From Gracilaria caudata (lineage: Eukaryota; Rhodophyta; Florideophyceae; Gracilariales; Gracilariaceae), in contig JASCIV010000161.1 in the NCBI GenBank assembly GCA_030374735.1, positions 1 to 36,696 on the forward strand: 36,696 nucleotides of DNA. Direction: 5' to 3'. The position numbers and the translations under genes were made by a program. This document shows positions 18,061 through 27,707 of the stretch, in pieces. Position 1 is the first letter of the stretch; each line of letters begins with the position of its first letter. The notes below the pieces were generated by a model. It saw only the letters and a list, made by a program, of their open reading frames with translations. It did not search any database and had not been told where the DNA came from.

Positions 18061-18814
18061 CTACTGGTACCGCGGCGTACATAACGCCATCTCACCGCAA
18101 GGCAGATGCGGATAACCGAGCAAATCACGCCAGAGAAACCTTTTCTGTCCGTCGACCGTCGTGATCCACGTACGCCCGTCGTACTTCGAGCCAAAACTGG
18201 ACTTCTCATTTAGCACTGCCCGTGCCCGTACCGCGCTGAGAAAGGACCACAACGTCCGGCATAGAGAGGCGGTTCGTGCCAGCCGAAACGCGGATCGAAG
18301 GTCCGATCCGACGCGGAGATGACACCCCCATCGAGGGCACGGTCTCCCTATACCGCAGCCGAGAGCGAACCAAGTACGCCTGTTCTACCACTGGGAGTTG
18401 CACGTCGATCGCATAGCGTGGCTCGTGCCACAAATGGCGTTCAGCATCGGTGGATCGCATCTACTCGCGCTCGGTTTGAAAACGGAGCCGTTGTGAAGCT
18501 CATATGAATCGCTTTGAAGCGCGATTCGGTGCACCACATCTTGAGCGTGTGCAGGGACATGGTGCTTGTGGACGGATGCTTGACGCGCTTCAGAGCTTCA
18601 TAAGACGGCAGATCAAGGCGTTTGCGTCGCTCTCACGACGGAGATAATCAGAATCGCGCGCCCTAAGGACATGTCGCGGGGGCTCAGCCATCGTTATTCG
18701 CGCGCTGCTCACGAACACGGGTTCCATTCGAATGATGGTTATGGCGGGGTCCAGGACTCGCCAGGCAAGCCCCAGTGCGCGCGACGGGCTGTAACCGCCG
18801 CGCTTCTCCGACAT
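18061..18814 (-). pseudogene. Decayed, GC-rich coding remnant
   Basis: Minus-strand fragments with protein-like sequence lie in different frames: 18061-18252 (contains Lys-Tyr-Asp-Gly-Arg-Thr-Trp-Ile-Thr-Thr-Val-Asp-Gly), 18206-18460 and 18590-18814 (contains Pro-Val-Phe-Val-Ser-Ser-Ala-Arg-Ile). Frameshifts and stops separate them. Part of the block recurs at 21945-22270. The block is GC-richer than its surroundings. I do not recognise the protein; a transposable or viral element remnant is possible. Confidence 0.4.
18290..18600. repeat. Duplicated segment R, copy 1
   Basis: Closely similar to 21945-22270. The best-conserved stretch is around 18446-18590, including GGTGGATCGCATCTACTCGC and ATGCTTGACGCGCTTCA. 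It lies on the 3' side of the first collagen-like gene, as copy 2 does for the second. Confidence 0.85.
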
Positions 18815-19351
18815 CCACTCCCAGCTACGGTGCTCACCGGCTTCGATACTCGAGTGTTCGGACTGGACCTCAATCGCGACATTCCGGGCGCCAATGGCGG
18901 CGATAAGCCTATCTGCCTACTGGTGCAGCGAGGGAGTGCTTTGGGTGAAGATGAGGAGTCCGCGGAATGAACGTGCACAATAACAGTTGGCGACAGGCTG
19001 TCCCACAAATTGCGAAGTTGAGTCTCGACTTCAAACTTTTTGAATCTACTGTGGCTGATTCAAAGTTTCGATATTTTAAATTCGCGGCACCTGGGTGCTG
19101 AGAACTGAATTGTGCTTGTGCTTGTGCTGTTTATAGCTTGACGTGATCAGGCATCTCAGCGATGAATAGTATTCCCAGACGTGCGCATGCGTTTGAGTTC
19201 CATCGCTTGACGCAAGATCTGCTGGAGGTAACAGTAATTTTGGATATCTTGTCGGGGGAGCGAAGGGTGGTTGTATGTTGAGCTGAGTCCAGAAACCGCA
19301 TCTGTAACATCTGAACTATCACAGGGGTTTACAGTCGTGCTCGCTCTATCT
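18815..19351. other. 3' flank of collagen-like gene 1
   Basis: No gene supported. Plus and minus frames at 18671-19008 are continuations of the GC-rich remnant or chance frames. Confidence 0.4.
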
Positions 19352-20479
19352 CTACGCCATAATCGGCTCCTTCGTCGCCTTCGCCTTGCTAGATGCAATC
19401 TTTTTCGTAAACTTCTTTTCGACCTTCTTCACCTCCTTCGAAACCGTTTTCTTCTTCTTGACAACCTTTCTCTCAGCCTTGTTCGTTTTTTTGTTCACAA
19501 CTTTCTTCACCTTGACCAACTTCTTTCCTGGCTTCTTAACCTTCTTTGTAACCTTCTTCGTGACCTTCTTCTTCAGCTTCTCAGGACCTCTCTCAATCAC
19601 GCTTTTCGTCTTTGTCTTCTTCTCCTTCTTAGGTGAAATTGCTTCAGTAGCCACCTCAATGGCCTTTTCCTCGCTAAACTGCTCCCCTGAATCACCTCCG
19701 TCCCCACCTCTACCTCCAATCAGTCCAGGTCCACCATTTCCCCCGTTGCCACCATCCCCAGGCAAAGCACCGCCTCCTCCTTCACCTCCACCACCACCGG
19801 AGCCTCCTTCACCCCCAAGTCCAATCCCTCCACCGCCACCGTCCCCACCAGAGCCACCAACAATCCCATCGCCTCCGTCACCGCCTCCTCCCCCATCGCC
19901 ACCATCTCCTGCAGTAGAATGCCCTCCGGCCCCTCCATCTCCTCCACCGCCTGCCACTACCCCATTGCCACCTTCCCCTCCCTCCCCACCGTCGCCCCCA
20001 TCAGAAGTGAATGAAGTACCACCCATACCACCATCACCTCCTTCACCACCAATAAAGCCGTCTCCTCCATCCCCACCTTCACCTCCAGGAGCGCTTCCGC
20101 TTCCAGCACCTCCATCCCCGCCGTCTCCGCCCGGTGCATTCCCGCTTCCAGCCCCTCCTTTCCCGCCAGCCCCACCGGGTGCGCCATCGCTTCCTGCCCC
20201 TCCATCTCCACCGTCTCCCCCTTTTCCGCCTCTCTTCCCAGGCTTCCCGGGCTTCCCGGGCTTTCCGGGTTTGCCATTTTTGCCATCCCTCCCGTCCCTT
20301 CCATCCTTCCCGTCCTTCGGGGGCCTGCGATATCCATTAACCGGCTCCTTTTGCCTGACAGTTGTAGTCGTAGACAAGTCATGTCTGCTGTTGGGCGATG
20401 GGATCGGCACACTGGTGACTGGTTCGTAAACCGTGGTCAGCAGAAGAAGAGCTAGGACGAACAGAACGCTGATTCGCAT
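19352..20479 (-). CDS. Collagen-like Gly/Asp-rich secreted protein with Lys-rich tail
   Basis: The open frame begins at a GTG (20536), but the Met shared with the paralogue is at ATG 20479 and directly precedes the signal peptide (Met-Arg-Ile-Ser-Val-Leu), giving 375 residues. After the signal peptide and a Ser/Thr-rich linker come Gly-x-y collagen-type triplets (KDG, RDG, KPG), then about 200 residues of Gly-Asp repeats of the GGDGG type with periodic variants. A 94-residue tail contains some 45 Lys, in KKV and KKT clusters. The middle is therefore acidic and the end strongly basic, a polyampholyte. It is probably an extracellular matrix or wall protein (inference). A long Pro-rich frame on the plus strand is its shadow. 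Confidence 0.82.
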   Translation of the reverse strand: MRISVLFVLALLLLTTVYEPVTSVPIPSPNSRHDLSTTTTVRQKEPVNGYRRPPKDGKDGRDGRDGKNGKPGKPGKPGKPGKRGGKGGDGGDGGAGSDGAPGGAGGKGGAGSGNAPGGDGGDGGAGSGSAPGGEGGDGGDGFIGGEGGDGGMGGTSFTSDGGDGGEGGEGGNGVVAGGGGDGGAGGHSTAGDGGDGGGGGDGGDGIVGGSGGDGGGGGIGLGGEGGSGGGGGEGGGGALPGDGGNGGNGGPGLIGGRGGDGGDSGEQFSEEKAIEVATEAISPKKEKKTKTKSVIERGPEKLKKKVTKKVTKKVKKPGKKLVKVKKVVNKKTNKAERKVVKKKKTVSKEVKKVEKKFTKKIASSKAKATKEPIMA

Positions 20480-20672
20480 TTTTCTGCCAATTTGATCGCC
20501 GCCAGGGAAGTGAGGGCAGTAGTTCGGAGTCTTCACGGAGGGCCGGGCTGGGACGGGAAATCTCGTTCATGTAACTCATAAAAGGTGCGGTATCTTTAAT
20601 CGACCCTTACTTCAAGTTCTGCGCTTCTTTGACGCTTGTGACCTCAACTCAGGGTTTTGAACCTAAGTGACA

Positions 20673-20680
20673 CTATATAG
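20673..20680 (-). promoter_or_regulatory. Possible TATA box of collagen-like gene 1
   Basis: CTATATAG lies about 195 bp upstream of ATG 20479. The distance is longer than for other genes here. TAATGTTA follows at 20801-20808. Confidence 0.3.
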
Positions 20681-20887
20681 CTCCTCACGTGAACATCGTT
20701 GTATCATTCTCCAGGCGTCACATTGAAGTTGTAAATGTTGACATTGAGCGTTGCAATCTGTCAAAGAGATATCAACATTACCCTTTGTAACCCAATCTTC
20801 TAATGTTAATAAGCTTCCTCATTTCTTAAAGGTTTTTGCTCAACGAAAACGCTGTAAAGTTCAAACAAAACAAAAATCGTGGGTGGG

Positions 20888-21700
20888 TGGCAACTAATTT
20901 GAAATTCCAGTTAGTCACCCACAAATCCGAGATCTCACTGTGAATCACAGAGCTTTCTTCTCCGTCTAGTAGCAAGCCCCAATCCAAGCGTCAAGGGTAG
21001 CGTTGCTACCCAGGAATACAGAACTGTTTTTAAGATGATCGTTTTTTGGCGGCAAAGAAGCGACACCCACCCAAGTGAGAGCTCTCGGCGACGAGAAAAC
21101 CCCGTCTATACTCTGGACCCGTTGGGTATCGAGGTCTGTACAAAACAAGTTTTAGGACGTACGATATCAAAATGTACTTTCGTATCTTGTTTTATTTCAT
21201 GTCCTACAGCGACCTTTTTTGAAGTCAGAGCGGTGTAGCAGTAGATACTGCGGAACAGAAGCATCGCTTTCTCCAAGGAGAGCTTCTGTACAATGATATA
21301 AGATAGGAAAGATCATCAGACTGCTGCCCCCGTTCTGTACATTCGGTGCCTCGTCCCGGACGGAGTTCTGCAAACTACTCAAGCAGTCCGCTAAGTTTGC
21401 CAAAATTCGGGCAAGCAAGTCAACTCGTGAGGCATGTAATGCAGTGCACAGGGTTGTGGAATACAGGAGGAGAGTAGCCATAAAGATTACGACAGACTAC
21501 AGATTTTACGGAAAACTGTTTTACGAGCAGTCACTGACTGCGTGCTGCACACCATTCAAACTATAGTTGTTCACTTTTGCTTTGTGTATACCGTTGTACT
21601 TAAGAGTGCAGGATTGCTCCCTCCCACGCCTTTGCATTTTTTACCTTTCCAGAATGAAGTGCCGGAGCAGCAACACTGACAGACTCGTCATCGGTACGGT
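20888..21700. repeat. Duplicated upstream block X, copy 1
   Basis: Three subsegments match the block at 24005-24440 in the same order: about 20888-20935 (GTCACCCACAAA core), 21290-21480 (contains CGCTAAGTTTGCC) and 21650-21700 (CCAGAATGAA...AGCAGCAA...CTCGTCAT). The first also forms an imperfect hairpin with GTGGGTG/CACCCAC arms. The block belongs to the tandem duplication of the collagen-like gene region. No coding content is evident. Confidence 0.75.
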
Positions 21701-21944
21701 GCTCCCATCCATGCTGTCCATCCCTCCATCCCCGTCATTATCTCCAGTCAACCAGATCCGTTGAGCCCGATCCACTGGACCAATGGCCTCTGTAATGCAA
21801 ATCTGTAATGCATATTTGACAACGCGCACATTTGGCATACCTGTGACAAATCGCAACGAAAGGATCAACGACGGTAAAGAAGCTTACAGTCGGTGACCAC
21901 CTGAAAAGGGAAAATGCTGATTCCGCATTCTTATCTACGAATCG

Positions 21945-22270
21945 TCCCGACCGAGCGCGGGACAAATGTTCGAGGTGAAGTGGTGGGGAAACCATCACCG
22001 AGCGAGTGGCATCCCTGTACTACAGCCCACAGCGAATCAACTGCACATGTTCTACCACTGAAGGGATGCCCATCTATTGCTTGTGGGCGCTGCTCGTGCG
22101 AAAGATGGTGTTCAATATCGGTGGATCGCATCTACTCGCGCTCAGCATGAACTTGGAGCCGTTGTGAAGCGCCTGAGAATTGTTTTGAAGCGCGATTCAA
22201 TACATCAAATCTTGAGCGTGCGCCGGAACGCGATGATTGAGGAAGGATGCTTGACGCGCTTCAAACCCCA
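21945..22270. repeat. Duplicated segment R, copy 2
   Basis: The counterpart of 18290-18600. It ends about 58 bp before the stop codon of the second collagen-like gene, whereas copy 1 is about 750 bp from the first gene. Confidence 0.85.
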
Positions 22271-22327
22271 ACAACACGGTTGAGATTGTGCAATCCAACT
22301 TTTGGTGTTTGTGTTCTTCTCCTCAGG

Positions 22328-23089
22328 TTAAATTGCGTCAGTAGCCACCTCAATGGCCTCTTCATTACTTAACTGCTCCCCTGAATCACCTCCATCGCCA
22401 CCATCCCCTCCAAGTAATCCAAGTCCACCATTACCTCCGTCCCCGCCATTCCCAGGCACAGCGCCAGCACCTCCTTCACCACCATCTCCACCGGAGCCTC
22501 CGTCACCGCCTAGTCCAATCCCTCCACCTCCGCCATCCCCACCAGTGCCGCCAAGAATCCCATCACCGCCCTCTCCGCCACCACCTCCATCGCCTCCATC
22601 TCCCACTGGAGAATCTCCTCCTGCCCCGCCATCTCCTCCACCGCCTCCCACCACGCCGTTGCCACCACCCCCACCGTCTCCGCCGTCCCCCCCATCAGAA
22701 GTGAATGAAGTGCCTCCCGCACCACCATCACCTCCCTCGCCACCAGTATAGCCGTCCCCTCCCTCTCCGCCATCCCCACCGGGTGCGCCATCGCTTCCAG
22801 CACCTCCATCGCCACCGTCTCCACCCTCTCCGCCTCGCTTCCCATCCTGGCCGTCCTTCCCATCCTTTCCTGCTTTGCCATTCTTGCCGTCCTTTCCGTC
22901 TTTTCCATCCTTCCCGTCCTTTGGAGGCCCGCGATACCCATCAACTGGCTCCCATTTCCTTTCCCTGACTGTTATAGTCGTGGATAAGTCACGTATTCTG
23001 TTGGGCGACGTGATCGGCACGCTGGTGACTGGTCCATAGACCGTGGCCAGCACAAGAAAAGTTAGTACGGACAGAACGCTGATCCTCAT
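22328..23089 (-). CDS. Collagen-like Gly/Asp-rich secreted protein, tail-less paralogue
   Basis: Start taken at ATG 23089 (Met-Arg-Ile-Ser-Val-Leu), the Met shared with the paralogue at 19352-20479; the open frame begins at a GTG at 23128. It has a signal peptide, Ser/Thr linker, Gly-x-y triplets (KDG, KAG, QDG) and the GGDGG region, shorter by about two repeat units than gene 1. Both proteins share EAIEVAT(E/D)AI at the end of the Gly region. Gene 1 then has a Ser codon (TCA, 19634-19636) and the Lys-rich tail, while gene 2 has TAA (22328-22330). About 25 bp of tail homology remain past the stop, then similarity breaks off near 22300. The protein lacks the basic tail and should be net acidic. 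Confidence 0.78.
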   Translation of the reverse strand: MRISVLSVLTFLVLATVYGPVTSVPITSPNRIRDLSTTITVRERKWEPVDGYRGPPKDGKDGKDGKDGKNGKAGKDGKDGQDGKRGGEGGDGGDGGAGSDGAPGGDGGEGGDGYTGGEGGDGGAGGTSFTSDGGDGGDGGGGGNGVVGGGGGDGGAGGDSPVGDGGDGGGGGEGGDGILGGTGGDGGGGGIGLGGDGGSGGDGGEGGAGAVPGNGGDGGNGGLGLLGGDGGDGGDSGEQLSNEEAIEVATDAI

Positions 23090-24004
23090 TTTGCTGCACG
23101 TGCGATGGCCTTCTGGGCAATCGGCCACGGTCGAGGGCTGCGATGCTTGGATGTTTATGACCGCAAAGCATGGCGTTGAACGTACACTTCGGTTAGCAAG
23201 GACCTCTCGTCACACTGTCGCTGCTCACGTCGACGTTGTTGCCCGTACCAATTCATCCTATCGGAGCATTGCTGTATCTCTTTCCAGGCATCGTATGGAT
23301 GTGGCAAAGTTTGGCACAGCTCGAGATGCAATCTGCGCAAATTCGAAAACTGCGTTAATTTGGGACAAGTTTTTCGGTTATTTTTTGAGCGGTGCCAACA
23401 TCCTGGCAGCCTGCCAGTGGCAGGAATCAACCAACTCACAACCAGGTTGAAGTCCGTCGAGAAAAATATTCAGAAAGTAAGGGTAGCTTCGTAGAATTGG
23501 CATCAGCAAATTCAGCTATTTAGCCATACAAACGACTCATAACCTCGTCATGACGTCTTGTATGATAAAAGGCAGTATCAAAACAAAGGCAGGGAGCTCG
23601 GTAATCATTGGCTAGTTGCAAGAAAACGGACCAAAAAGTACGAACTCTTGAGCGCTTTCTCGGAAACAGTTGTTTTGGCAAATCGGCTGCAACATTACTC
23701 TTCTCAATACAGAGGACTGCAATATCAATCGTCAACACCAGCTTGTTCTGTGCGTTCACAAGACAAGCCGTCGTAGGTAACAAATAAAGACGGACGTAAC
23801 ACGCTTGTGCTGGAGAAGAAACAGTATTGAAATCCCTTGTTTCGGCATCTCAACGATAGTACCAGTATCCCAAATTAAGCAAAAGTCCAAATTTAGTGGC
23901 TGCAGTTTGTTAGCTTCGTCATGCCTTGATCGTTTGAAATTGAAATTTGCTCAACAAGGACTTTGTATTACACACAAAAAAAAACCATAGTAGCGTTGTT
24001 GGGT
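23090..24004. other. 5' flank of collagen-like gene 2
   Basis: No supportable gene. Frames at 23043-23450 and 23520-23783 look random. No clear TATA box seen. Confidence 0.4.
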
Positions 24005-24440
24005 TGCAACAAATTTGAAGTCCCTGTCAGTCACCCACAAAGCCGGGATGACCAACAAACAGTGCTTGTGCTTCCTCTAAATTGATTCTGTGCAAGTACC
24101 ACAGAATCGAAATACGATATCTCGTAACAGCATCAACTGCGGCCAGAAAATGCATGGAAGCGAATGAAAGACATGTACGAAGGATTATTTGACTGCGCCC
24201 CCCGTACAGCACATTTGACCCCCGTCCCAGACCGCATTCTGCACACTATTTAGCAGAGCGCTAAGTTTGCCAGAGGTCAGGGAAGCAAGTCAATGCGCTA
24301 GGCAGAATTCAGCCCGGCATAAGGGGGAGAAAAAACCAAAGAGGATTCAATAGACTATTGTTTTTTTGCTTCTTTCCCCTCCCAGAATGAACTATCGCAG
24401 CAGCAATACAAACAGCCTCGTCATTGGTAACATTAACATT
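24005..24440. repeat. Duplicated upstream block X, copy 2
   Basis: Second copy of the block at 20888-21700, shortened between the subsegments. It contains a TAACATTA at 24428-24435. Confidence 0.75.
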
Positions 24441-24975
24441 CTCTCCTTCATTCCTTCACTTCTTCAACCCCTCCTCTCCCTCATGTCAATTCAAATCTGC
24501 CATTGCTACTGTTGCCTCCTTTTCCAAGCAACGCCCTTCCTACTCCCTCGCCCCGAAGCTCGTCCACACATACAACAAATGAATGAAATGCCTCCAGCAA
24601 AGACGTCAAGAACTCCACGTGGCAAACGTGTAAACAAAACTGTAAGTGTGTGTAATAGAGTGTAATGCACACCTACGAACGTGCATACTTTGCATACGTG
24701 TGTCGCAATGAGGAGATTAGATCTCGAAAACGTTTTTCAGATGCGAAGATTCTTCGCGCGTGGATGACAATCTAGTTTTGCCATTTGTTTCCAAAACAAA
24801 ACAAGATTAGAAGCATCATTTGGAATTCAAAAACTCACGTACACCCCAAAACGAGAAAGCTCAGGAAGCTTCGATCCGGAACCTTACAAAGGGAGGTTCT
24901 TGAACAACGTTAGCTAGATTATAAGAAGCAGAGAGTTTTATCCAAATGGTTTAATTTGACTATGCAAATCTGCAA
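24441..24975. other. Intergenic, possible third collagen-gene relic
   Basis: Around 24580-24602 the sequence AATGAATGAAATGCCTCC resembles AGTGAATGAAGTGCCTCC in the body of collagen-like gene 2 (near 22702). This may be a degenerate third copy, but the stretch is short. Confidence 0.3.
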
Positions 24976-26091
24976 TTATGTCGAGAACTTTCTTTGAATA
25001 GCGTTCAAAGATCCATTGTGTGACTTTTGGTCGTCCAACAGCTCTCGAACGTCTTGCACACATCGAATCAGCTCTGCTTCACTCCAACCTGAGTGGAACG
25101 AAAGGCTCTCGCACCAACTCACTCCTGCCTTGGACTTTTCGATCGCAAGTAACGCAGCAGCTGCAGAGATATGACTCGGTCGGTACCTCAAGTGACGTCC
25201 ATCTACCATAGCCAATTCCACAAACATCTGAGAGCTCCTCAGGATATATTTCACTTTTTCCGCAGGTACTTTCTTTGCTGCTAGAGTCTTTCCAATGCGC
25301 GTCAGGAATGTCAGACACGAAGGACTGGTTACTTCAAACCTTAAGGCATTTAGAATAGTGGCTTCCATGACGAGCACGTCGTCTCTGCTGAATGCTCCGT
25401 CTGCCAGTCTGACAAGGTCGTCCGCACATGGACAGTAAATTTCTTCATATTTGGCAGCAATATAAAGACAAACGCTTCCCACCAGTTGAAGGTTACTGCG
25501 CGTCGGGTCGTGAATTTGAAGGAAGCGATCTAAAATGTGAACACACAAATGGAAGGAGCTGTCTCTGAGCTTGAGACTGACACAGACATCTGCAATCCAG
25601 TCAACAAGAATGGATCGCATCCTTTTTGTCACGGTTTTATGCGAACTGAAGAGATCACTGTTTGGAAGATGTCGTTTTTCGGCATTAAGGTGATTCTTAT
25701 GAATTATTGCGGCGAAATCGCTTCCTTCGACGTGGTTCAGTTTGTCTACAGCATCAATGTCAATGGGTTCTGTTTTTGAGGTGGATGACTTTCCCGAATG
25801 ACTGACAAACTCCGCTTGGAACGGAAGTTTGCGGATCTTCTGGGGCATGGAGATGTTTTCCACATGCTTGAGGAAACGTTTAGATGGAATGGAAACGGAC
25901 TTAGCTGCTTGACGATTCGTAATATCTCCAAGAACTCCCAATGGCATTTTGAACGTTTTTGAGGAGGGTGTGAGGTTGGGTTTAGTTACAACGCGGTTTA
26001 TGAGTGGGAAAGTCGGAAAGTGGGGAGGAAGAAAGTGAGTTTCTTTCGTTGACAATTGATTGATGTGGCTGATGTTGTTAGGATTTGACAT
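24976..26091 (-). CDS. Mitotic-type cyclin (A/B class)
   Basis: The open frame begins at TTG (26121); the first ATG is at 26091 (Met-Ser-Asn-Pro), giving 371 residues. The cyclin box starts with MRSILVDWIADV at 158-169, the A/B-cyclin form of the MRAILVDW motif, followed by LDRFL at 187-191 and CLYIAAKYEE at 208-217, the CDK-binding and MRAIL surface. A C-terminal cyclin fold follows (about 255-350). Near the N-terminus, PLGVLGDITN at 50-59 resembles the RxALGxIxN region of B cyclins, but the Arg of the destruction box is Lys, so the degron is degenerate. It would activate a CDK at G2/M. A, B or a mixed type cannot be settled by eye. Confidence 0.9.
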   Translation of the reverse strand: MSNPNNISHINQLSTKETHFLPPHFPTFPLINRVVTKPNLTPSSKTFKMPLGVLGDITNRQAAKSVSIPSKRFLKHVENISMPQKIRKLPFQAEFVSHSGKSSTSKTEPIDIDAVDKLNHVEGSDFAAIIHKNHLNAEKRHLPNSDLFSSHKTVTKRMRSILVDWIADVCVSLKLRDSSFHLCVHILDRFLQIHDPTRSNLQLVGSVCLYIAAKYEEIYCPCADDLVRLADGAFSRDDVLVMEATILNALRFEVTSPSCLTFLTRIGKTLAAKKVPAEKVKYILRSSQMFVELAMVDGRHLRYRPSHISAAAALLAIEKSKAGVSWCESLSFHSGWSEAELIRCVQDVRELLDDQKSHNGSLNAIQRKFST

Positions 26092-26989
26092 GGCTGAGGG
26101 GAAGAAGGATTCTCTATCCAATGTCTCTTAAATGTAACTCATGAGTATCAATCTTCGTACCATAGACAGGTCTTTACGAGGACAAAAACTAGATGTGAAC
26201 GGTTGCTTTCCCATTTTGGGTCATCACATATGGAGCATCAAAGCCTCTTCCAGCGAACCCCAAAAAGAGGATTTTATTTATATGTTTTGTGAATAAAACG
26301 CAAACAAGAACCCCAAAAAAGGATGTTGAAATGTCTTGTTTCAAAGTTCTGGAATAAAATTTCAAACTGAGCTCCTGAGCAGGATGGATTTTGAAAGTGT
26401 GCGTCTCCTGAAATCACGTCGATTACCAAATCGCAAACAGAAAATGTAGGTTGGCAACATTTTGCGTAAGTGCATTTTGCGTAAGTGCAAAAGCTCTTTT
26501 GAATTTTCAGGGGACGCCCAGTTATAAAGCCTTCCCCCTTAAATTAAGTACACAAACTAAGAAAAAGCCATAAAGAAATGCCATTGAAGTTTTGTCTTTT
26601 CTCTTGTCCTTTCAAAATAATATTTTATGTCTCTTACCATAAGAACAATTCTTGACTCTTGTAGCATAACATGCTCGCGTCAACATGCGTGTTAATTCTT
26701 TCATGCGTTTGAAGAGGTTTTCAAGGCCGCTCTGAGCGACAAATTATAGGTACGTCGTAGTCGAAAGTTTGCACAGTAAGCCTCACATAGCTACTACTAC
26801 GATTTGTTTACTTTGCACAACATCACTCAATCAGCGTTCTGAAGCGAGCTGACTACATATATCCGCTCCAGCTCTCAAAAGAACTCGATAAATCCAGGTT
26901 GCATGTGAACTACACTCTCACCGCTACGTACTCCCGCACCATCTTTTCTTCAGCTCCATGTCTTTTGTTAAGAGTTTGTGAACCAAAAG
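26092..26989. other. Intergenic upstream of cyclin
   Basis: No gene supported. A local direct repeat ATTTTGCGTAAGTGC occurs twice in tandem at about 26458-26489. Otherwise plain AT-rich sequence. Confidence 0.45.
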
Positions 26990-27495
26990 CGTATTGTTTT
27001 TCGGCGAAGACAGAACCTCTTCTAGCAAAGTTGTTATGAGCGTAGTATATGGTTTATAGCACGAAATGATATTGATACACTACGATTTGTACTTGAATGA
27101 TTTCGATCGCAATTCACCTCTCCCAGGGTCGGGGGTCTCTTTTCTTCACCACATCATGCTCTCCTACATCACTTCTCCTTTTCAACGACGTTATCTATCG
27201 ATTGCAGGAGGCCCTCGAATCTTGAATTGGGTCAAAAGGGAAGGTTCAGCGCGCCTCCATTCTTTCACCCGTTGTTGTCCTTTTGTCTTCCAGCGGCATC
27301 CAGGCAAAAGATGGATTTGAACGAGAAAATACATTTCTTCGCCGGCAAAGAGAATCTCATTTAATCGATTGAATGCATCGTGAACAATGGTACACGCACC
27401 GGTAAAATTCCGAAGGATGTAGGAAAACTGCGGATACCGTGACAACACGTTGGTACCTCCTTCGTGCCCGTTGTGCTTTTGCGGCACAGACACTA

Positions 27496-27707
27496 AGTGT
27501 TGTCGCACTTTGCAATGTTGTCTTTACGCGTTTTTGTAATATTCTGGGGGAAAGTGGCCGTGCCAGGACTTGAACATGTGTCACGGTCTTCTGGGAAAAA
27601 GTACTCACGGTGCTTACCAGCTGAGCTATGGCCGCTCCTGTGCTTGCCCAGGGCACAGTGCTGGAGGTGTTGAAGTACTGATAGTGTGTGCGATCTGCAG
27701 CTCGCTT
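27496..27707 (-). mobile_element. 212-bp insertion with tRNA-like promoter boxes
   Basis: Absent from copy B at the matching place. ACACTA occurs at both borders (27490-27495 and 27708-27713), which would be a 6-bp target-site duplication. It contains Pol III A- and B-box sequences on the minus strand. It looks like a short SINE-like element, although the tRNA-like part is central rather than at the 5' end. Confidence 0.5.
27566..27628 (-). ncRNA. tRNA-like A box and B box
   Basis: On the minus strand TAGCTCAGCTGG (27617-27628) matches the A-box consensus and GTTCAAGTCC (27566-27575) the B box, 41 bp apart. The D-arm and flanks look like a tRNA, but I could not fold a proper acceptor, anticodon or T-stem. 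It is a tRNA-derived relic, a SINE head, or a heavily disrupted tRNA. Confidence 0.5.

Noticed and set aside
19386..20429. 347-codon Pro-rich plus-strand ORF opposite collagen-like gene 1 (and 22353-22751 opposite gene 2)
   Set aside because: It is the complement of Gly-rich codons; the signal peptide, conserved start and duplicated structure support the minus strand.
27545..27650. Intact tRNA gene on the minus strand
   Set aside because: A and B boxes are excellent, but acceptor, anticodon and T-stems do not pair; kept only as tRNA-like.
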